In this document: positions 9,034-18,822 of the stretch, one piece after another
Layout: every line of letters begins with the position of its first letter
Position numbering within the stretch: position 1 is the stretch's first letter
Source: Salinicola halimionae
GTDB lineage: Bacteria; Pseudomonadota; Gammaproteobacteria; Pseudomonadales; Halomonadaceae
DNA length: 64,000 nucleotides
NCBI RefSeq assembly: GCF_003206065.1
Contig: NZ_PZJQ01000004.1
Location: 556,864-620,863 of the forward strand
Direction: 5' to 3'
Translations under genes and position numbers: made by a program
Notes under the pieces: generated by a model
Told to the model about the DNA's origin: nothing
The model's database searches: none
Seen by the model: the letters and a program-made list of their open reading frames with translations, nothing else

Positions 9034-10914
9034 ATGACGCAATACAGTGCCAGCTCCATCGAGGTGCTCTCCGGCCTCGATCCGGTCCGCAAGCGACCGG
9101 GCATGTATACCGACACCACCCGTCCCAACCACATGGTGCAGGAAGTCATCGACAACAGCGTCGATGAGGCGCTGGCCGGGCACGCCCGGACAGTCCGTGT
9201 CGACCTGCTCGACGACGGCGGCATCGAGGTCTCCGATGACGGTCGCGGCATGCCGATCGATATCCATCCGGAACACGGCGTGACCGGGGTGGAGCTGATC
9301 CTTACCCGGCTCCACGCCGGCGGCAAGTTTTCCCAGTCGAGCTATCGCTTCTCCGGCGGTCTGCACGGCGTCGGGGTGTCGGTGGTCAACGCGCTGTCGA
9401 CGCGTCTCGAGGTCGAAGTGTGCCGCGATGGCAATCGCTATGGCATCGCGTTCGAGAAGGGCGAGAAGGTCGAGGAACTCTCGATCATCGGCAGCTGCGC
9501 CAAGCGGGCGACCGGCACCGTCGTGCGCTTCTGGCCGGAAGCCGATTATTTCGACAGCGCCAAGCTATCGCTACCCCGGTTGAAACATCTGCTGCGCGCC
9601 AAGGCAGTACTGTGCCCCGGGCTCAAAGTGGTGCTCAAGGAGACCGATGGCGCCGAGAACGTGTGGCAGTACGAAGATGGTCTGCGCGACTACCTCGCTC
9701 AGGCCACGGATGGCTTCGAGGTGCTGCCGCCGACACCGTTCATCGGTCATTTCGAGGACGATGAGCAGGGCGTCGACTGGGCCATTCAGTGGTTGCCCGA
9801 GGGCGGCGAACCGGTGCTCGAGTCCTACGTCAACCTGATCCCGACGCCGCTTGGCGGGACCCACGTCAACGGGTTCCGCAGCGGTCTGCTCGAGGCGGTG
9901 CGGGAATTTTGTGAATATCGCAGCCTGTTGCCGCGCGGCGTCAAGCTCTCTCCGGAAGATCTATGGGAGCGGGTCTCGTTCGTGCTCTCGATCAAGATGC
10001 TCGACCCGCAATTTGCCGGTCAGACCAAGGAGCGGCTGTCGTCACGCACGGTGGCGGGCTTCGTCTCCGGCGTGGTCAAGGATGCCTTTTCGCTGTGGCT
10101 CAACCATCACATCGATCAGGCCGAACAGCTCGCCGAGCTGGTAATCAATGCGGCCCAGCGGCGTCAGAAGAGTGCCAAGAAGGTGGCGCGCAAGAAGATC
10201 ACCTCGGGGCCGGCATTACCCGGCAAGCTGGCCGACTGTTCCGGTCAGGATCCCGTCTTCAGCGAGCTGTTTCTGGTCGAAGGGGATTCTGCCGGTGGCA
10301 GCGCCAAGCAGGCGCGCAATCGCGAGACGCAGGCGATCCTGCCGCTGCGCGGCAAGATTCTCAACACTTGGGAAGTCGAATCCAGCGACATCTACAGCTC
10401 CCAGGAAGTCCACGATATTGCCGTGGCGATCGGGCTCGATCCGGGCAGTGACGATCTCTCCAAGTTGCGCTACCACAAGGTCTGCATCCTGGCCGATGCC
10501 GATTCCGACGGCCTGCACATTGCGACGCTGCTGTGTGCGCTGTTCGTGCGCCACTTTCCGGCGCTGGTCGACGCGGGCCACGTCTTCGTCGCCATGCCGC
10601 CGCTGTATCGTATCGACCTGGGCAAGGAGGTCTTCTACGCCCTCGACGAGAGCGAGAAAGCGGCGACACTCAAACGCCTCGAAGGCAAGCGCGGCACGCC
10701 CAATGTGCAGCGTTTCAAGGGCCTGGGCGAGATGAGCCCGCTGCAGCTGCGCGAGACTACCATGGCCACGGATACGCGACGTCTGGTCCAGCTGACCCGG
10801 GAGCTCAACGACGGCACGCTGGAGATGATGGACATGCTGTTGGCACGCAAACGGGCAAGCGATAGAAAGAGCTGGCTGGAAGACTACGGTAATCTGGCCG
10901 AGATCGAGGTTTGA
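9034..10914 (+). CDS. parE: DNA topoisomerase IV subunit B
   Basis: ParE is the ATPase subunit of topoisomerase IV, which decatenates daughter chromosomes together with ParC. The GHKL ATPase motifs are present ([40 protein letters not shown]), followed by a transducer region and a TOPRIM domain with [18 protein letters not shown] and [12 protein letters not shown]. The chosen ATG gives a protein beginning [20 protein letters not shown], which matches the E. coli start and is 626 residues long. An upstream GTG at 9019 would add only five residues and has no visible ribosome site. parC follows after 1 bp, so the two subunits are co-translated. Confidence 0.97.
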   Translation: MTQYSASSIEVLSGLDPVRKRPGMYTDTTRPNHMVQEVIDNSVDEALAGHARTVRVDLLDDGGIEVSDDGRGMPIDIHPEHGVTGVELILTRLHAGGKFSQSSYRFSGGLHGVGVSVVNALSTRLEVEVCRDGNRYGIAFEKGEKVEELSIIGSCAKRATGTVVRFWPEADYFDSAKLSLPRLKHLLRAKAVLCPGLKVVLKETDGAENVWQYEDGLRDYLAQATDGFEVLPPTPFIGHFEDDEQGVDWAIQWLPEGGEPVLESYVNLIPTPLGGTHVNGFRSGLLEAVREFCEYRSLLPRGVKLSPEDLWERVSFVLSIKMLDPQFAGQTKERLSSRTVAGFVSGVVKDAFSLWLNHHIDQAEQLAELVINAAQRRQKSAKKVARKKITSGPALPGKLADCSGQDPVFSELFLVEGDSAGGSAKQARNRETQAILPLRGKILNTWEVESSDIYSSQEVHDIAVAIGLDPGSDDLSKLRYHKVCILADADSDGLHIATLLCALFVRHFPALVDAGHVFVAMPPLYRIDLGKEVFYALDESEKAATLKRLEGKRGTPNVQRFKGLGEMSPLQLRETTMATDTRRLVQLTRELNDGTLEMMDMLLARKRASDRKSWLEDYGNLAEIEV

Positions 10915-10915
10915 A

Positions 10916-13168
10916 ATGACCATGGATATTCAGGTGGCGGAAGGCGACGTCGAGCGCCTTTCGCTCAAGGAGTACACCGAGAAGGCGTATCTCGACTATT
11001 CGATGTACGTGATTCTCGATCGCGCGTTGCCGCATATCGGCGACGGCATGAAGCCGGTTCAGCGGCGTATCGTCTACGCCATGCGCGAGCTATCGCTGAC
11101 CGCCAACGCCAAGTACAAGAAGTCGGCACGCACCGTTGGCGACGTGCTTGGCAAGTTTCATCCTCACGGCGATAGCGCCTGCTATGAGGCGATGGTGCTG
11201 ATGGCGCAGCCGTTCAGCTATCGCTACCCGCTGGTCGATGGGCAGGGTAACTGGGGTAGCCCGGACGACCCCAAATCGTTCGCCGCCATGCGCTACACCG
11301 AAGCGCGGCTGTCACGTTTCTCCGAGACGTTGCTGGCAGAGCTGGGGCAGGGCACCGTCGACTGGACGCCCAACTTCGATGGCACCATGAACGAACCCGC
11401 GGTGCTGCCATCGCGCCTTCCTCACGTGCTGCTCAACGGCGGCACGGGTATAGCCGTCGGCATGGCGACCGACATTCCCCCGCACAATGTGGTGGAAGTG
11501 GTCGAAGCGACGTGTCATCTACTGCGCCAGCCCGAAGCCAGTGTCGCGGATCTGATGCAGTATCTACCGGCGCCGGATTTCCCTACCGACGCCGAGATCA
11601 TTTCGCCGCCGGCCGATCTGCGCAAGCTCTACGAAACCGGTCGCGGCTCGGTCAAGCTACGCGCCCGTTACGAGCGCGAAGACAGCAATATCGTGATCAC
11701 TGCGGTGCCTTATCAGGTCAGCGGGGCCAAGGTGCTCGAACAGATCGCGGCCCAGATGCAGGCCAAGAAGCTACCCATGGTGGCCGATCTGCGTGATGAA
11801 TCGACGCACGAGACACCGACGCGTCTGGTGATCGAGCCACGCTCCAACCGTATCGATGCCGACGGGCTGATGGCACACCTGTTCGCCACCACCGATCTCG
11901 AGAAGAGCATTCGCGTCAATCTCAACGTGATCGCACTCGACGGCCGGCCGCGAGTCCTGGCGCTGAATGAGATGCTCGGCGAGTGGCTGACGTTCCGCCG
12001 TACCACCGTGCGCCGACGCCTCGAGCATCGACTCGGCAAGGTCGAGGATCGGTTGCATCTGCTCGAAGGCTTGCTGGTTGCGTATCTCAACATCGATGAA
12101 GTGATCCGCATCATTCGCGAGGAGGATGAACCCAAGCCCGCGTTGATGAGCGCGTTCGGTATCACCGAGCGTCAGGCGGAAGCCATCTTGGAGCTACGGT
12201 TGCGTCATCTCGCCAAGCTCGAGGAGATGAAGATTCGCGGCGAGCAGGATGAGCTCGAAGCTGAACGCAAACGCCTCAAGAAGCTGCTGGGCTCCGAAGC
12301 GGCGATGACAGACCTGGTCGAGAAGGAACTGCGCGAGGCGGCCGAGGCGTACGGCGATCCCCGTCGCTCGCCCCTGGTCGAGCGTAGCGAAGCCAAGGCG
12401 CTCTCCGAGGTCGAATTGGTGGGTGCCGACCCGGTGACCGTGGTGCTCTCCGACAAGGGTTGGATACGCGCGGCGCGGGGCCATGATATCGACCCCGCGG
12501 GGCTTTCCTATAAGGCAGGCGACAGTTTTCATCTGGCAGCCCGCGGCAAGACCAATCAGCCGCTGGTGCTGCTCGATGATAGCGGGCGCAGCTACACGTT
12601 GACGGCGCATAATCTACCCTCGGCACGCGGCCAGGGTGAGCCGGTGACCGGGCGCATCAATCCACCGGCCGGTGCCGCCATGACCGGTCTGATGCTCGAC
12701 GTGCCTAGCTCGCGCTATTTGCTGGCGTCCGATGGCGGCTACGGTTTCGTGGTCAAACTCGAGGATCTTCTGGGTAAGAACAAGGCCGGCAAATCGGTGC
12801 TCTCGGTTCCCAAGGGATGCAACGTGATGCCGCCCAAGGTGATCCCCGCGAGTGATGACGTGCGGGTGGCGGCGGTGTCCAACGAGGGGCGTCTATTGGT
12901 CTTCGCGCTGTCGCAATTACCCGAGATGTCGAAAGGCAAGGGCAACAAGATGATCGATATTCCGGGTGCCAAGGCGGCGAGGCGGGAAGAATTCGTGCGT
13001 GATCTGGTGCTACTGCCGGAGGGCGCAGCGCTGGTCGTGCACGCAGGCAAGCGCAAACAGACGCTGAAAACGGCAGATCTCGAGTATTACACCGGCGAGC
13101 GCGGCCGCCGAGGCAGCAAGCTGGCGAGAGGCTTCCAGAAGGTCGACCGACTCGAGGTCGAGTCCTGA
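10916..13168 (+). CDS. parC: DNA topoisomerase IV subunit A
   Basis: ParC is the DNA breakage-reunion subunit of topoisomerase IV. The 750-residue protein has the catalytic tyrosine in [11 protein letters not shown], the quinolone-resistance region as [11 protein letters not shown] (Ser and Glu at the usual sensitive positions, so no obvious target-site resistance), a coiled-coil arm around residues 370-450 and a C-terminal beta-pinwheel. It starts right behind parE. Unlike enterobacteria, where the two genes are separated, here they form a compact parE-parC operon. Confidence 0.97.
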   Translation: MTMDIQVAEGDVERLSLKEYTEKAYLDYSMYVILDRALPHIGDGMKPVQRRIVYAMRELSLTANAKYKKSARTVGDVLGKFHPHGDSACYEAMVLMAQPFSYRYPLVDGQGNWGSPDDPKSFAAMRYTEARLSRFSETLLAELGQGTVDWTPNFDGTMNEPAVLPSRLPHVLLNGGTGIAVGMATDIPPHNVVEVVEATCHLLRQPEASVADLMQYLPAPDFPTDAEIISPPADLRKLYETGRGSVKLRARYEREDSNIVITAVPYQVSGAKVLEQIAAQMQAKKLPMVADLRDESTHETPTRLVIEPRSNRIDADGLMAHLFATTDLEKSIRVNLNVIALDGRPRVLALNEMLGEWLTFRRTTVRRRLEHRLGKVEDRLHLLEGLLVAYLNIDEVIRIIREEDEPKPALMSAFGITERQAEAILELRLRHLAKLEEMKIRGEQDELEAERKRLKKLLGSEAAMTDLVEKELREAAEAYGDPRRSPLVERSEAKALSEVELVGADPVTVVLSDKGWIRAARGHDIDPAGLSYKAGDSFHLAARGKTNQPLVLLDDSGRSYTLTAHNLPSARGQGEPVTGRINPPAGAAMTGLMLDVPSSRYLLASDGGYGFVVKLEDLLGKNKAGKSVLSVPKGCNVMPPKVIPASDDVRVAAVSNEGRLLVFALSQLPEMSKGKGNKMIDIPGAKAARREEFVRDLVLLPEGAALVVHAGKRKQTLKTADLEYYTGERGRRGSKLARGFQKVDRLEVES

Positions 13169-13185
13169 ACGAAGCCTGACGCCGC

Positions 13186-13259
13186 TATCGACCTTCGGCA
13201 GGATCGGTCGATAACGGGCCATTGACGATAAGTCATTGATGACAGCCATTGATAAAGGC
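13186..13259 (+). repeat. Inverted repeat and three CATTGA direct repeats between parC and serB
   Basis: TATCGACC (13186-13193) and GGTCGATA (13206-13213) form an 8-bp inverted repeat. Right after it CATTGA recurs at 13220, 13234 and 13247, so the period is 14 then 13 bases. The array ends about 35 bases before the serB start. No T-run follows the hairpin, so it is not a convincing terminator. Confidence 0.6.
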
Positions 13260-13293
13260 GAGAAGGCGCATTGAGGCGCCTCGTGGGGAAACG

Positions 13294-14511
13294 ATGTCAC
13301 AACGTTTTGTGGTGCGAGCCACCGGGCCTGCACGGCCTGGCCAGACGGCTGCACTGGGTACGGCGCTGGTTAGTGCCAATTGCCGTTTGCTGGACTTGAG
13401 CCAGCATGTTGCCTTCGGTGAAGTGGCGCTGGAAGCGCTGGTCGAGACACCGGATGATCTCGGTGCGCTGCTGCCGACGGCCGGCGACGTGTTCGGGTTG
13501 GATTGTCGGGTCGAGAAGGTGTCTGCCGAAAGCGAGGCGCTGTGGGCGGACGTCGCCAAGGACTCGCGCTGGATACTGACCTTGATGGCGCCCTCGCTGT
13601 CCGCGGAAGTGATGGCAGAAGTCGGTGCGCTGACGGCCGAGCAGGGATTGACCATCCAGCAGGTGAAGCGGCTTTCTGCCGAAAGCCAGCTCGATGCGGC
13701 CCTGTCGGCAGACGCCGGTGCCTGTCTCGAATGGCAGCTCAGTGGGGCGGTACGCGACTCCACATCGCTACGCGAGAAGATCCTCGCCTTGAGCGAGCGC
13801 TTCGATGTCGATGTGGCACTGCAGCCTGGCAATCTCTGGCGGCAGCATCGCCGACTGATCTGCTTCGATATGGATTCGACCCTGATCCAGGCGGAGGTCA
13901 TCGATGAGTTGGCTCGACGTCATGGCGTCTATGACGACGTTGCCGTGGTCACCGAGCGTGCGATGCGGGGCGAACTCGATTTTCAGCAAAGCTTTCGCGA
14001 GCGCATGAGCAAGCTCGAGGGCCTGGATGAATCGGTGCTGGCAGAAATCGCCGAGTCTTTGCCGCTGATGCCGGGGCTCGAGCGACTGATGGGCTATCTC
14101 AAACGACTGGGTTACCGGACCGCGATTCTTTCCGGCGGCTTTACCTATTTCGCCCGTTACCTGCAGGAGCGGTTGGGTTTCGATGAGATCCATGCCAACG
14201 AACTGGTGATTCGCGACGGCAAGGTGACCGGGGAGGTGCAGGAGCCGATCATCGACGCCGAGCGCAAGGCAATGATACTCAAGCAGATCGTGGAGCGCGA
14301 AGGGTGGCACCCGGACCAGACCGTGGCCGTGGGCGATGGGGCCAACGACCTCAAGATGCTGGCGGTCGCTGGCATGGGCGTCGCGTTTCATGCCAAGCCG
14401 CTGGTGCGCCGTCAGGCCGAGCTTTCCGTGTCGATTATCGGACTCGATGGGCTGCTTTATCTACTGGGCTATTCCGTGTCGGATCTGGCGACGCTATCAG
14501 TGGACAGTTGA
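13294..14511 (+). CDS. serB: Phosphoserine phosphatase
   Basis: SerB removes phosphate from O-phosphoserine in the last step of L-serine synthesis, supplying the substrate of the serine acetyltransferase encoded at the start of the window. The protein has an N-terminal pair of ACT-like regulatory segments (about residues 1-180) and a HAD phosphatase domain with motif I CFDMDSTLIQAE, motif II ILSGGFTYFARY and motif IV VGDGANDLKML. The ATG with GGGGAAACG before it gives MSQRFVVRATG, 405 residues. An upstream start at 13249 would add 15 charged residues not expected in the family. Confidence 0.95.
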   Translation: MSQRFVVRATGPARPGQTAALGTALVSANCRLLDLSQHVAFGEVALEALVETPDDLGALLPTAGDVFGLDCRVEKVSAESEALWADVAKDSRWILTLMAPSLSAEVMAEVGALTAEQGLTIQQVKRLSAESQLDAALSADAGACLEWQLSGAVRDSTSLREKILALSERFDVDVALQPGNLWRQHRRLICFDMDSTLIQAEVIDELARRHGVYDDVAVVTERAMRGELDFQQSFRERMSKLEGLDESVLAEIAESLPLMPGLERLMGYLKRLGYRTAILSGGFTYFARYLQERLGFDEIHANELVIRDGKVTGEVQEPIIDAERKAMILKQIVEREGWHPDQTVAVGDGANDLKMLAVAGMGVAFHAKPLVRRQAELSVSIIGLDGLLYLLGYSVSDLATLSVDS

Positions 14512-14670
14512 GGGCGACGTCGCCCGTGGTGGCGGGCGAACAGCGGTGAGCGAGGATAAAGTTCGCATCGAAATGGTCGATAACGAAAAGTTACATAATG
14601 CCAGGTATCAGCGTTAATATTGTCCTCCTGACAGTTCATCGTTATCGCGCCATGTGTTTTCGGAGCCCTC

Positions 14671-16380
14671 ATGTCCGACTCTGCCTCCACGGATATCTAT
14701 CAAGCTCACGCCATGCGGGAATGGCTAGAGCCGCTCTGTCTTCAGGGCGGCGTCAATCTGGCGTTCAATGCCGCGGATAGCACCTCCTGGCCGGTGTTGC
14801 TCGACGATACCCTCCATGAGCAGGCGCTGATCGTGGATGTCTCGGCGGTGCCTGCCCTGTCGGATTCGCTGGCTCGGGGCGATTCGTTCCATCTTATCGG
14901 TCATGTCAGGGGAGCGCTGGTGCGTACCTCTGCGCTGATCGCGACGGCGCGGCTCGACGATTCGCAGCGAGTGCGTTTTCGCTGCAGCTATCCGGAATTC
15001 ATCAGCACCATGCACCGGCGCGGTACGTTTCGTGCCCCGCTGCGCCCCGAAATGGGGGTCGAGGCGCGCCTGACGCTGACAGCGGACGTGCCCGCCATCG
15101 AAACAGAAGTTCGTAACCTGTCGCTGGGAGGATGTCTGCTGGCCATGCGACTGGTGGACGCTGTCTCGCTCGCTCCCGATCAACCCGTGCTCGCGCTCGA
15201 ACTGCACTTTCCCAATCGCCAACGGCTCGATCTCAAGGGGCATATTCGGCATATCCGCACCGATGACGACTGGTCCGTGGCGTTGGTGGGCTGCGAGTTC
15301 GATGCGCTGCCGATCAATAGCGAGCGCATGTTGTGGTATTGCGTCAAGGAGATCGAACGCGAGGGGGTTCGTCGGGCATCGAGTAGCGACAAACCACTCG
15401 AGCCGTCAGCGCTGTTTCTGCTACCGCAAGGGCGTCGTCCTCAAACCGCCAAATCGGCGATTGCCGCCCAGGTTGTTACCGGCAATACGACGGCGCGACG
15501 GCTTCACCGAGTCGCCGACTATCTCAACGCCCAGAGTCTACAGCTTCAGAACGGGGGGACGATCGCACCATCGCTGTTGTCACGGCACGCCGATACCCTG
15601 CTGACGCTGGGTGCTCAGAGTCGGGAGTCGCTGCTCTATGCGCTGGGTTATCTCGAATCCGAGCCCGCTGCCGTGCGGCACGCGCTGGCGGTGGCGATTC
15701 GCGCCGCCGATCTGGCGCGCAGCCATGGATATGACAACGATTCGCTGAAAGCCATCGCGGCCAGCGCGCTGGTGCACGACCTTGGCAAGGCATCACTGCC
15801 GACCAGCCTGCTCGATAGCCGCGTGCCGTTGGCCGAGGAACAGCGGGCGCTGCTGCCGGAGCATGTCGCGCAGGTCAGCGAACGCCTGGTGGAGTGCCGT
15901 TGGCTGTCGCCGGCGATTGCCTCACCGGTGGTCGAGCAGGTCAATGAACGGCTCGATGGCAGTGGTTATCCCCACGGACTGCGTGGTGACGCTATTAGCG
16001 ATCTGGGTCGTATGCTTGCCGTGGTCGACGTCATTGATGCGCTGACACGGCCGCGTGCGGACCGTGAAGCCTGGCCGCTGGTCGAAGCGTACCGCCATCT
16101 GCTGAACCATCCGGACGTTTTCGACAATGTATGGGTACAACGCTACGTGCGTCTTTTTGGCGTCACGCCGGTGGGATCATTGGTGCGTTACGCCAATGGG
16201 GCGTTGGCGTGGGTGCAGCGGCTGGACGGTCAGGGTCGACCTTCACAGGTCCATGTGGTGCTCGATACCCGCAGTCGTCATCGGCGCCTTGACCTGGTGT
16301 TGGCACAGCGTGATCTCGATCAGCTCGGCCACCTCGAGGGTATCGTCGAGCCGGCCAAGTTTCAGCTTCAGTTGAGCTGA
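14671..16380 (+). CDS. PilZ domain protein with C-terminal degenerate HD-GYP domain
   Basis: This 569-residue soluble protein appears to link c-di-GMP sensing and turnover. Residues 1-110 look like a YcgR-type N-terminal domain. A PilZ domain follows, with the arginine motif HRRGTFR near residue 113 and NLSLGGC near 150. After a linker, residues 300-500 resemble HD-GYP: a His in AVRHALAVAI, the HD pair in ALVHDLGKASLP, a His in LPEHVAQ and DGSGYPHGL. The usual HHExxDGxGYP reads QVNERLDGSGYP, so two histidine metal ligands are missing, and phosphodiesterase activity may be lost or weak. It lies between serB and an M4 protease gene. It could tune c-di-GMP for the Alg44-type receptor at 53.5-55 kb; that link is inference. 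Confidence 0.75.
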   Translation: MSDSASTDIYQAHAMREWLEPLCLQGGVNLAFNAADSTSWPVLLDDTLHEQALIVDVSAVPALSDSLARGDSFHLIGHVRGALVRTSALIATARLDDSQRVRFRCSYPEFISTMHRRGTFRAPLRPEMGVEARLTLTADVPAIETEVRNLSLGGCLLAMRLVDAVSLAPDQPVLALELHFPNRQRLDLKGHIRHIRTDDDWSVALVGCEFDALPINSERMLWYCVKEIEREGVRRASSSDKPLEPSALFLLPQGRRPQTAKSAIAAQVVTGNTTARRLHRVADYLNAQSLQLQNGGTIAPSLLSRHADTLLTLGAQSRESLLYALGYLESEPAAVRHALAVAIRAADLARSHGYDNDSLKAIAASALVHDLGKASLPTSLLDSRVPLAEEQRALLPEHVAQVSERLVECRWLSPAIASPVVEQVNERLDGSGYPHGLRGDAISDLGRMLAVVDVIDALTRPRADREAWPLVEAYRHLLNHPDVFDNVWVQRYVRLFGVTPVGSLVRYANGALAWVQRLDGQGRPSQVHVVLDTRSRHRRLDLVLAQRDLDQLGHLEGIVEPAKFQLQLS

Positions 16381-16518
16381 TCCGGCTTCGACCGAGTTAT
16401 CGAACGAGACCAGCGAGACAGAGCTTTCTTGACAAAAAGGTACATTGGCAGCGCGGCGACGATCGACAGTTTGATCCACACTGTGAGCGGAACGCTATGA
16501 TGCACAGGAGGTGATCGA

Positions 16519-17571
16519 ATGGCTGGATCGACCGATTCCCCGGCTGTTGCCGGATTCATGCCACCCCATGTTCTCGAACGTATCATGTCGCACGGTAACG
16601 CGCGATTGCAGCAGTGTGCCCGCGCAACGCTGCAGGCCGACGCCCAATTTCGGTTGCGCACTGCCAGTGCGATCCAGGCACGGCCCGGGGATAGTCGCAA
16701 CCCCGGGGAGGCTGCGCGTTACATCTATTCCGCGAACAACCAGCAAATGCTGCCGGGTAACCTGATTCGCGAGGAAGGCGGTCCCGACAGCGGCGACGTT
16801 GCCGTCGATGAAGCTTACCAGTGGCTGGGCGCCACGCATGTCTTCTATTGGCAGGTTTTCGAGCGGGCTTCCATCGATGGCGATGGCATGGCCTTGCTGG
16901 GCACCGTCCATTATGGCGAAGACTACGATAACGCTTTCTGGAACGGCGCTCAGATGGTCTTCGGCGATGGTGATGGCGAATTGTTCAATCGTTTCACGGC
17001 AGCGCTCGATGTGGTCGCTCATGAATTGACTCATGGGGTGATCGAGCGTGAGGCGGGTCTCGTCTACGCCGATCAATCTGGGGCGCTCAATGAGTCTTTG
17101 GCCGATGTCTTCGGGACCCTGGTCAAGCAGCACCATTTCGAGCAGAGCGTCGAAGAGGCTGATTGGTTGATCGGCGAAGGACTGCTCACCGATCGTGTCA
17201 ATGGCCGCGCTCTGCGATCAATGGCCAACCCCGGCAGCGCCTATGACGATCCGGTGCTGGGCAAGGACCCTCAACCAGCCCACATGGACGATTTCGTGAG
17301 TACCTCTTCGGACAACGGGGGCGTGCACATCAATTCGGGTATCCCCAATCACGCGTTCTACCTTGCGGCGATGGCGTTCGGCGGCTTTGCCTGGGAACAA
17401 GCCGGCCCTATCTGGTTCGATGCGTTGACCGATCCAGGGCTACAGCGAGATGGCAATTTCGCGCAGTTTGCGCAACTGACGGTGGCCTGCGCCGCCAAGC
17501 GGTTTGGCGCCGATAGTGACGCCACACGTATCGTTCAGCGGGCATGGGCGGATGTAGGCGTGATCTCATGA
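16519..17571 (+). CDS. Protealysin-like M4 metallopeptidase
   Basis: This is a 350-residue thermolysin-family zinc protease. The zinc site is VAHELTHGVIERE (HExxH) with the third ligand in NESLADVFG, and the M4 substrate/catalytic histidine region is NGGVHINSGIPNHAFY. There is no secretion signal; instead the short N-terminal propeptide contains PPHVLERIMSHGN, the PP-motif of protealysin-like proteases, which are intracellular or leave the cell by unknown means. A near-perfect ribosome site (AGGAGGTG) precedes the ATG. The next gene overlaps the stop codon (ATGA) and encodes an emfourin-like inhibitor, the conserved partner of protealysins, which supports this subfamily assignment. Confidence 0.9.
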   Translation: MAGSTDSPAVAGFMPPHVLERIMSHGNARLQQCARATLQADAQFRLRTASAIQARPGDSRNPGEAARYIYSANNQQMLPGNLIREEGGPDSGDVAVDEAYQWLGATHVFYWQVFERASIDGDGMALLGTVHYGEDYDNAFWNGAQMVFGDGDGELFNRFTAALDVVAHELTHGVIEREAGLVYADQSGALNESLADVFGTLVKQHHFEQSVEEADWLIGEGLLTDRVNGRALRSMANPGSAYDDPVLGKDPQPAHMDDFVSTSSDNGGVHINSGIPNHAFYLAAMAFGGFAWEQAGPIWFDALTDPGLQRDGNFAQFAQLTVACAAKRFGADSDATRIVQRAWADVGVIS

Positions 17572-18002
17572 GCAATCAAGGCGGCTTCTGGCTGGAGCCG
17601 ACCAGCGTTTTACTGGTTACCCGACAGGGTGGTTTCGTCGTGGCTCCCGGCCTATCGGCGCCTAGGCGTATCGACTGCCAGGAGCTGAGCGAGCCGCAGC
17701 GGAGAAAGCTGCAAGCGGTACTCGAAGAACTCGATCAACGAGGCGCTGGTGACCAGCACACTGAGTGCCAATGCCCTGAACGCCAGAGCCCGGCCGATTC
17801 GCACCCAGGTTCACAAGATGCGACTCGTCGAAGCGCCAATCCCCCTGCAGGCGTTGCAGACGGACGATGGTTTCATGTCACGCTGGAGATTTCGTCGGGT
17901 TTTCCATCCCATGAATGGGAACTGGACGAGCGAGCGGCTCCCAGGTCGTTGATTGGCCTGTGGAAACGGGGGGTTCAGGTGCTCGATGAAAGTGACGATT
18001 AA
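17568..18002 (+). CDS. Emfourin-like protealysin inhibitor
   Basis: This 144-residue acidic protein is encoded by a gene whose ATG overlaps the stop of the M4 protease gene in an ATGA junction, giving tight translational coupling. The N-terminal part has a small beta-rich pattern (SVLLVTRQGGFVVAPGLSAP, then LSEPQRRKLQAVLEEL), which fits what I recall of emfourin, the slow-tight protein inhibitor found beside protealysin genes. The middle is hydrophilic and probably disordered (residues 60-90). The C-terminal part (WFHVTLEISSGF) may complete the fold. The name rests mainly on context plus modest sequence resemblance; no enzyme motif is present. Confidence 0.65.
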   Translation: MSNQGGFWLEPTSVLLVTRQGGFVVAPGLSAPRRIDCQELSEPQRRKLQAVLEELDQRGAGDQHTECQCPERQSPADSHPGSQDATRRSANPPAGVADGRWFHVTLEISSGFPSHEWELDERAAPRSLIGLWKRGVQVLDESDD

Positions 18003-18100
18003 CCGGGAAGGCTAGGGCTGACGGGTTTTTTTTCATCTGATCGGAACTCTTCCGATAGTTTGCCCTCAGAGTAAGTAGCCCAGGACGGGCACACAGCGTA

Positions 18101-18132
18101 GGCCGAGCCTGAATTGGGTTCGGCCTTTTTTT
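18101..18132 (+). terminator. Rho-independent terminator after the protease-inhibitor pair
   Basis: GGCCGA at 18101 pairs with TCGGCC ending at 18125, with extra G-C pairs inside, and is followed directly by seven Ts. A smaller perfect 7-bp hairpin (ATCGGAA/TTCCGAT, 18040-18056) lies upstream. The gap 18003-18254 holds nothing else recognisable. Confidence 0.85.
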
Positions 18133-18254
18133 GTCCGTCGCTTTCTCTCGATAGCTGCGATTTTCTTGCCCGGCGGCGTTCTATCGGATGACCGGCTTTC
18201 ACGTTGGCCCGACAACAGGCCCGCTTTTACTACCGTTTCACGGTAACCAGAAAG

Positions 18255-18764
18255 ATGCGACAACGCTTCATCAGGACACTACGCCGACCGGCAGCAATGG
18301 GGCTGCTGGCCATAGTCGTCATCTCGATATTTTCCAGCCAACTGAGAGAAGTCCGAGATGGCGGATCGGAGCGACAGCCTCCCGCGACTCCTGCTGCTCG
18401 TCTCGCGCAGTCGTCAGGAGCACGGGCCAATGCCGAAGAGACGCTGAGCCGGGCCTTCGATACCCGCCGGGAGGCATTTTGGATCGAGGCATCAGGGAGG
18501 GTCGTGCGTGTATTGCCGGATGACCGAGAGGGAAGTCGTCATCAGCGCATCATCGTTGCACTCGCAACCGGGCAGACGCTGCTGATTGCGCACAATATCG
18601 ATATCGCGCCGCGGCTGAAGTCGCTCGTACCGGGGGATCGATTACGCTTTCGCGGAAAGTATGTCTGGAATGCTCAGGGTGGCGTGATTCACTGGACTCA
18701 CCATGATCCGAGCGGCGCCCGCGTCGGCGGCTGGCTGGAGCTCGACGGGCGGCGCTACCGTTAG
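18255..18764 (+). CDS. DUF3465 family membrane-anchored protein
   Basis: This 169-residue protein has an N-terminal membrane anchor or signal (PAAMGLLAIVVISIFS) and a C-terminal OB-like domain recognisable as DUF3465 by GSRHQRIIVALATGQTLLIA, HNIDIAPRLKSLVPGDRLRF and GVIHWTHHDPSG. The family is of unknown function. The domain should face the periplasm. I chose the ATG at 18255; a TTG at 18204 would add 17 residues ahead of the hydrophobic segment. The gene ends against a 15-bp triple repeat and a convergent glycosyltransferase gene. Confidence 0.8.
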   Translation: MRQRFIRTLRRPAAMGLLAIVVISIFSSQLREVRDGGSERQPPATPAARLAQSSGARANAEETLSRAFDTRREAFWIEASGRVVRVLPDDREGSRHQRIIVALATGQTLLIAHNIDIAPRLKSLVPGDRLRFRGKYVWNAQGGVIHWTHHDPSGARVGGWLELDGRRYR

Positions 18765-18767
18765 CGA

Positions 18768-18812
18768 CGCTATCGTCGAAGGCACTATCGTCAAAGGCAC
18801 TATCGTCGGAAG
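18768..18812 (+). repeat. Three 15-bp tandem repeats between convergent genes
   Basis: CGCTATCGTCGAAGG (18768), CACTATCGTCAAAGG (18783) and CACTATCGTCGGAAG (18798) follow each other without a gap. They begin three bases after the DUF3465 stop codon and end ten bases before the convergent glycosyltransferase stop codon. Confidence 0.9.
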
Positions 18813-18822
18813 CAATGGTCCC

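Noticed and set aside
14512-14539. GGGCGACGTCGCCC palindrome and overlapping hairpin after serB as a terminator
   Set aside because: No loop in the perfect palindrome and no T-run after the alternative TCGCCC/GGGCGA stem; left uncalled.
16429-16501. TTGACA upstream of the M4 protease gene as part of a promoter
   Set aside because: No -10 box at 16-18 bases; the only TATGAT (16496) is too far away.
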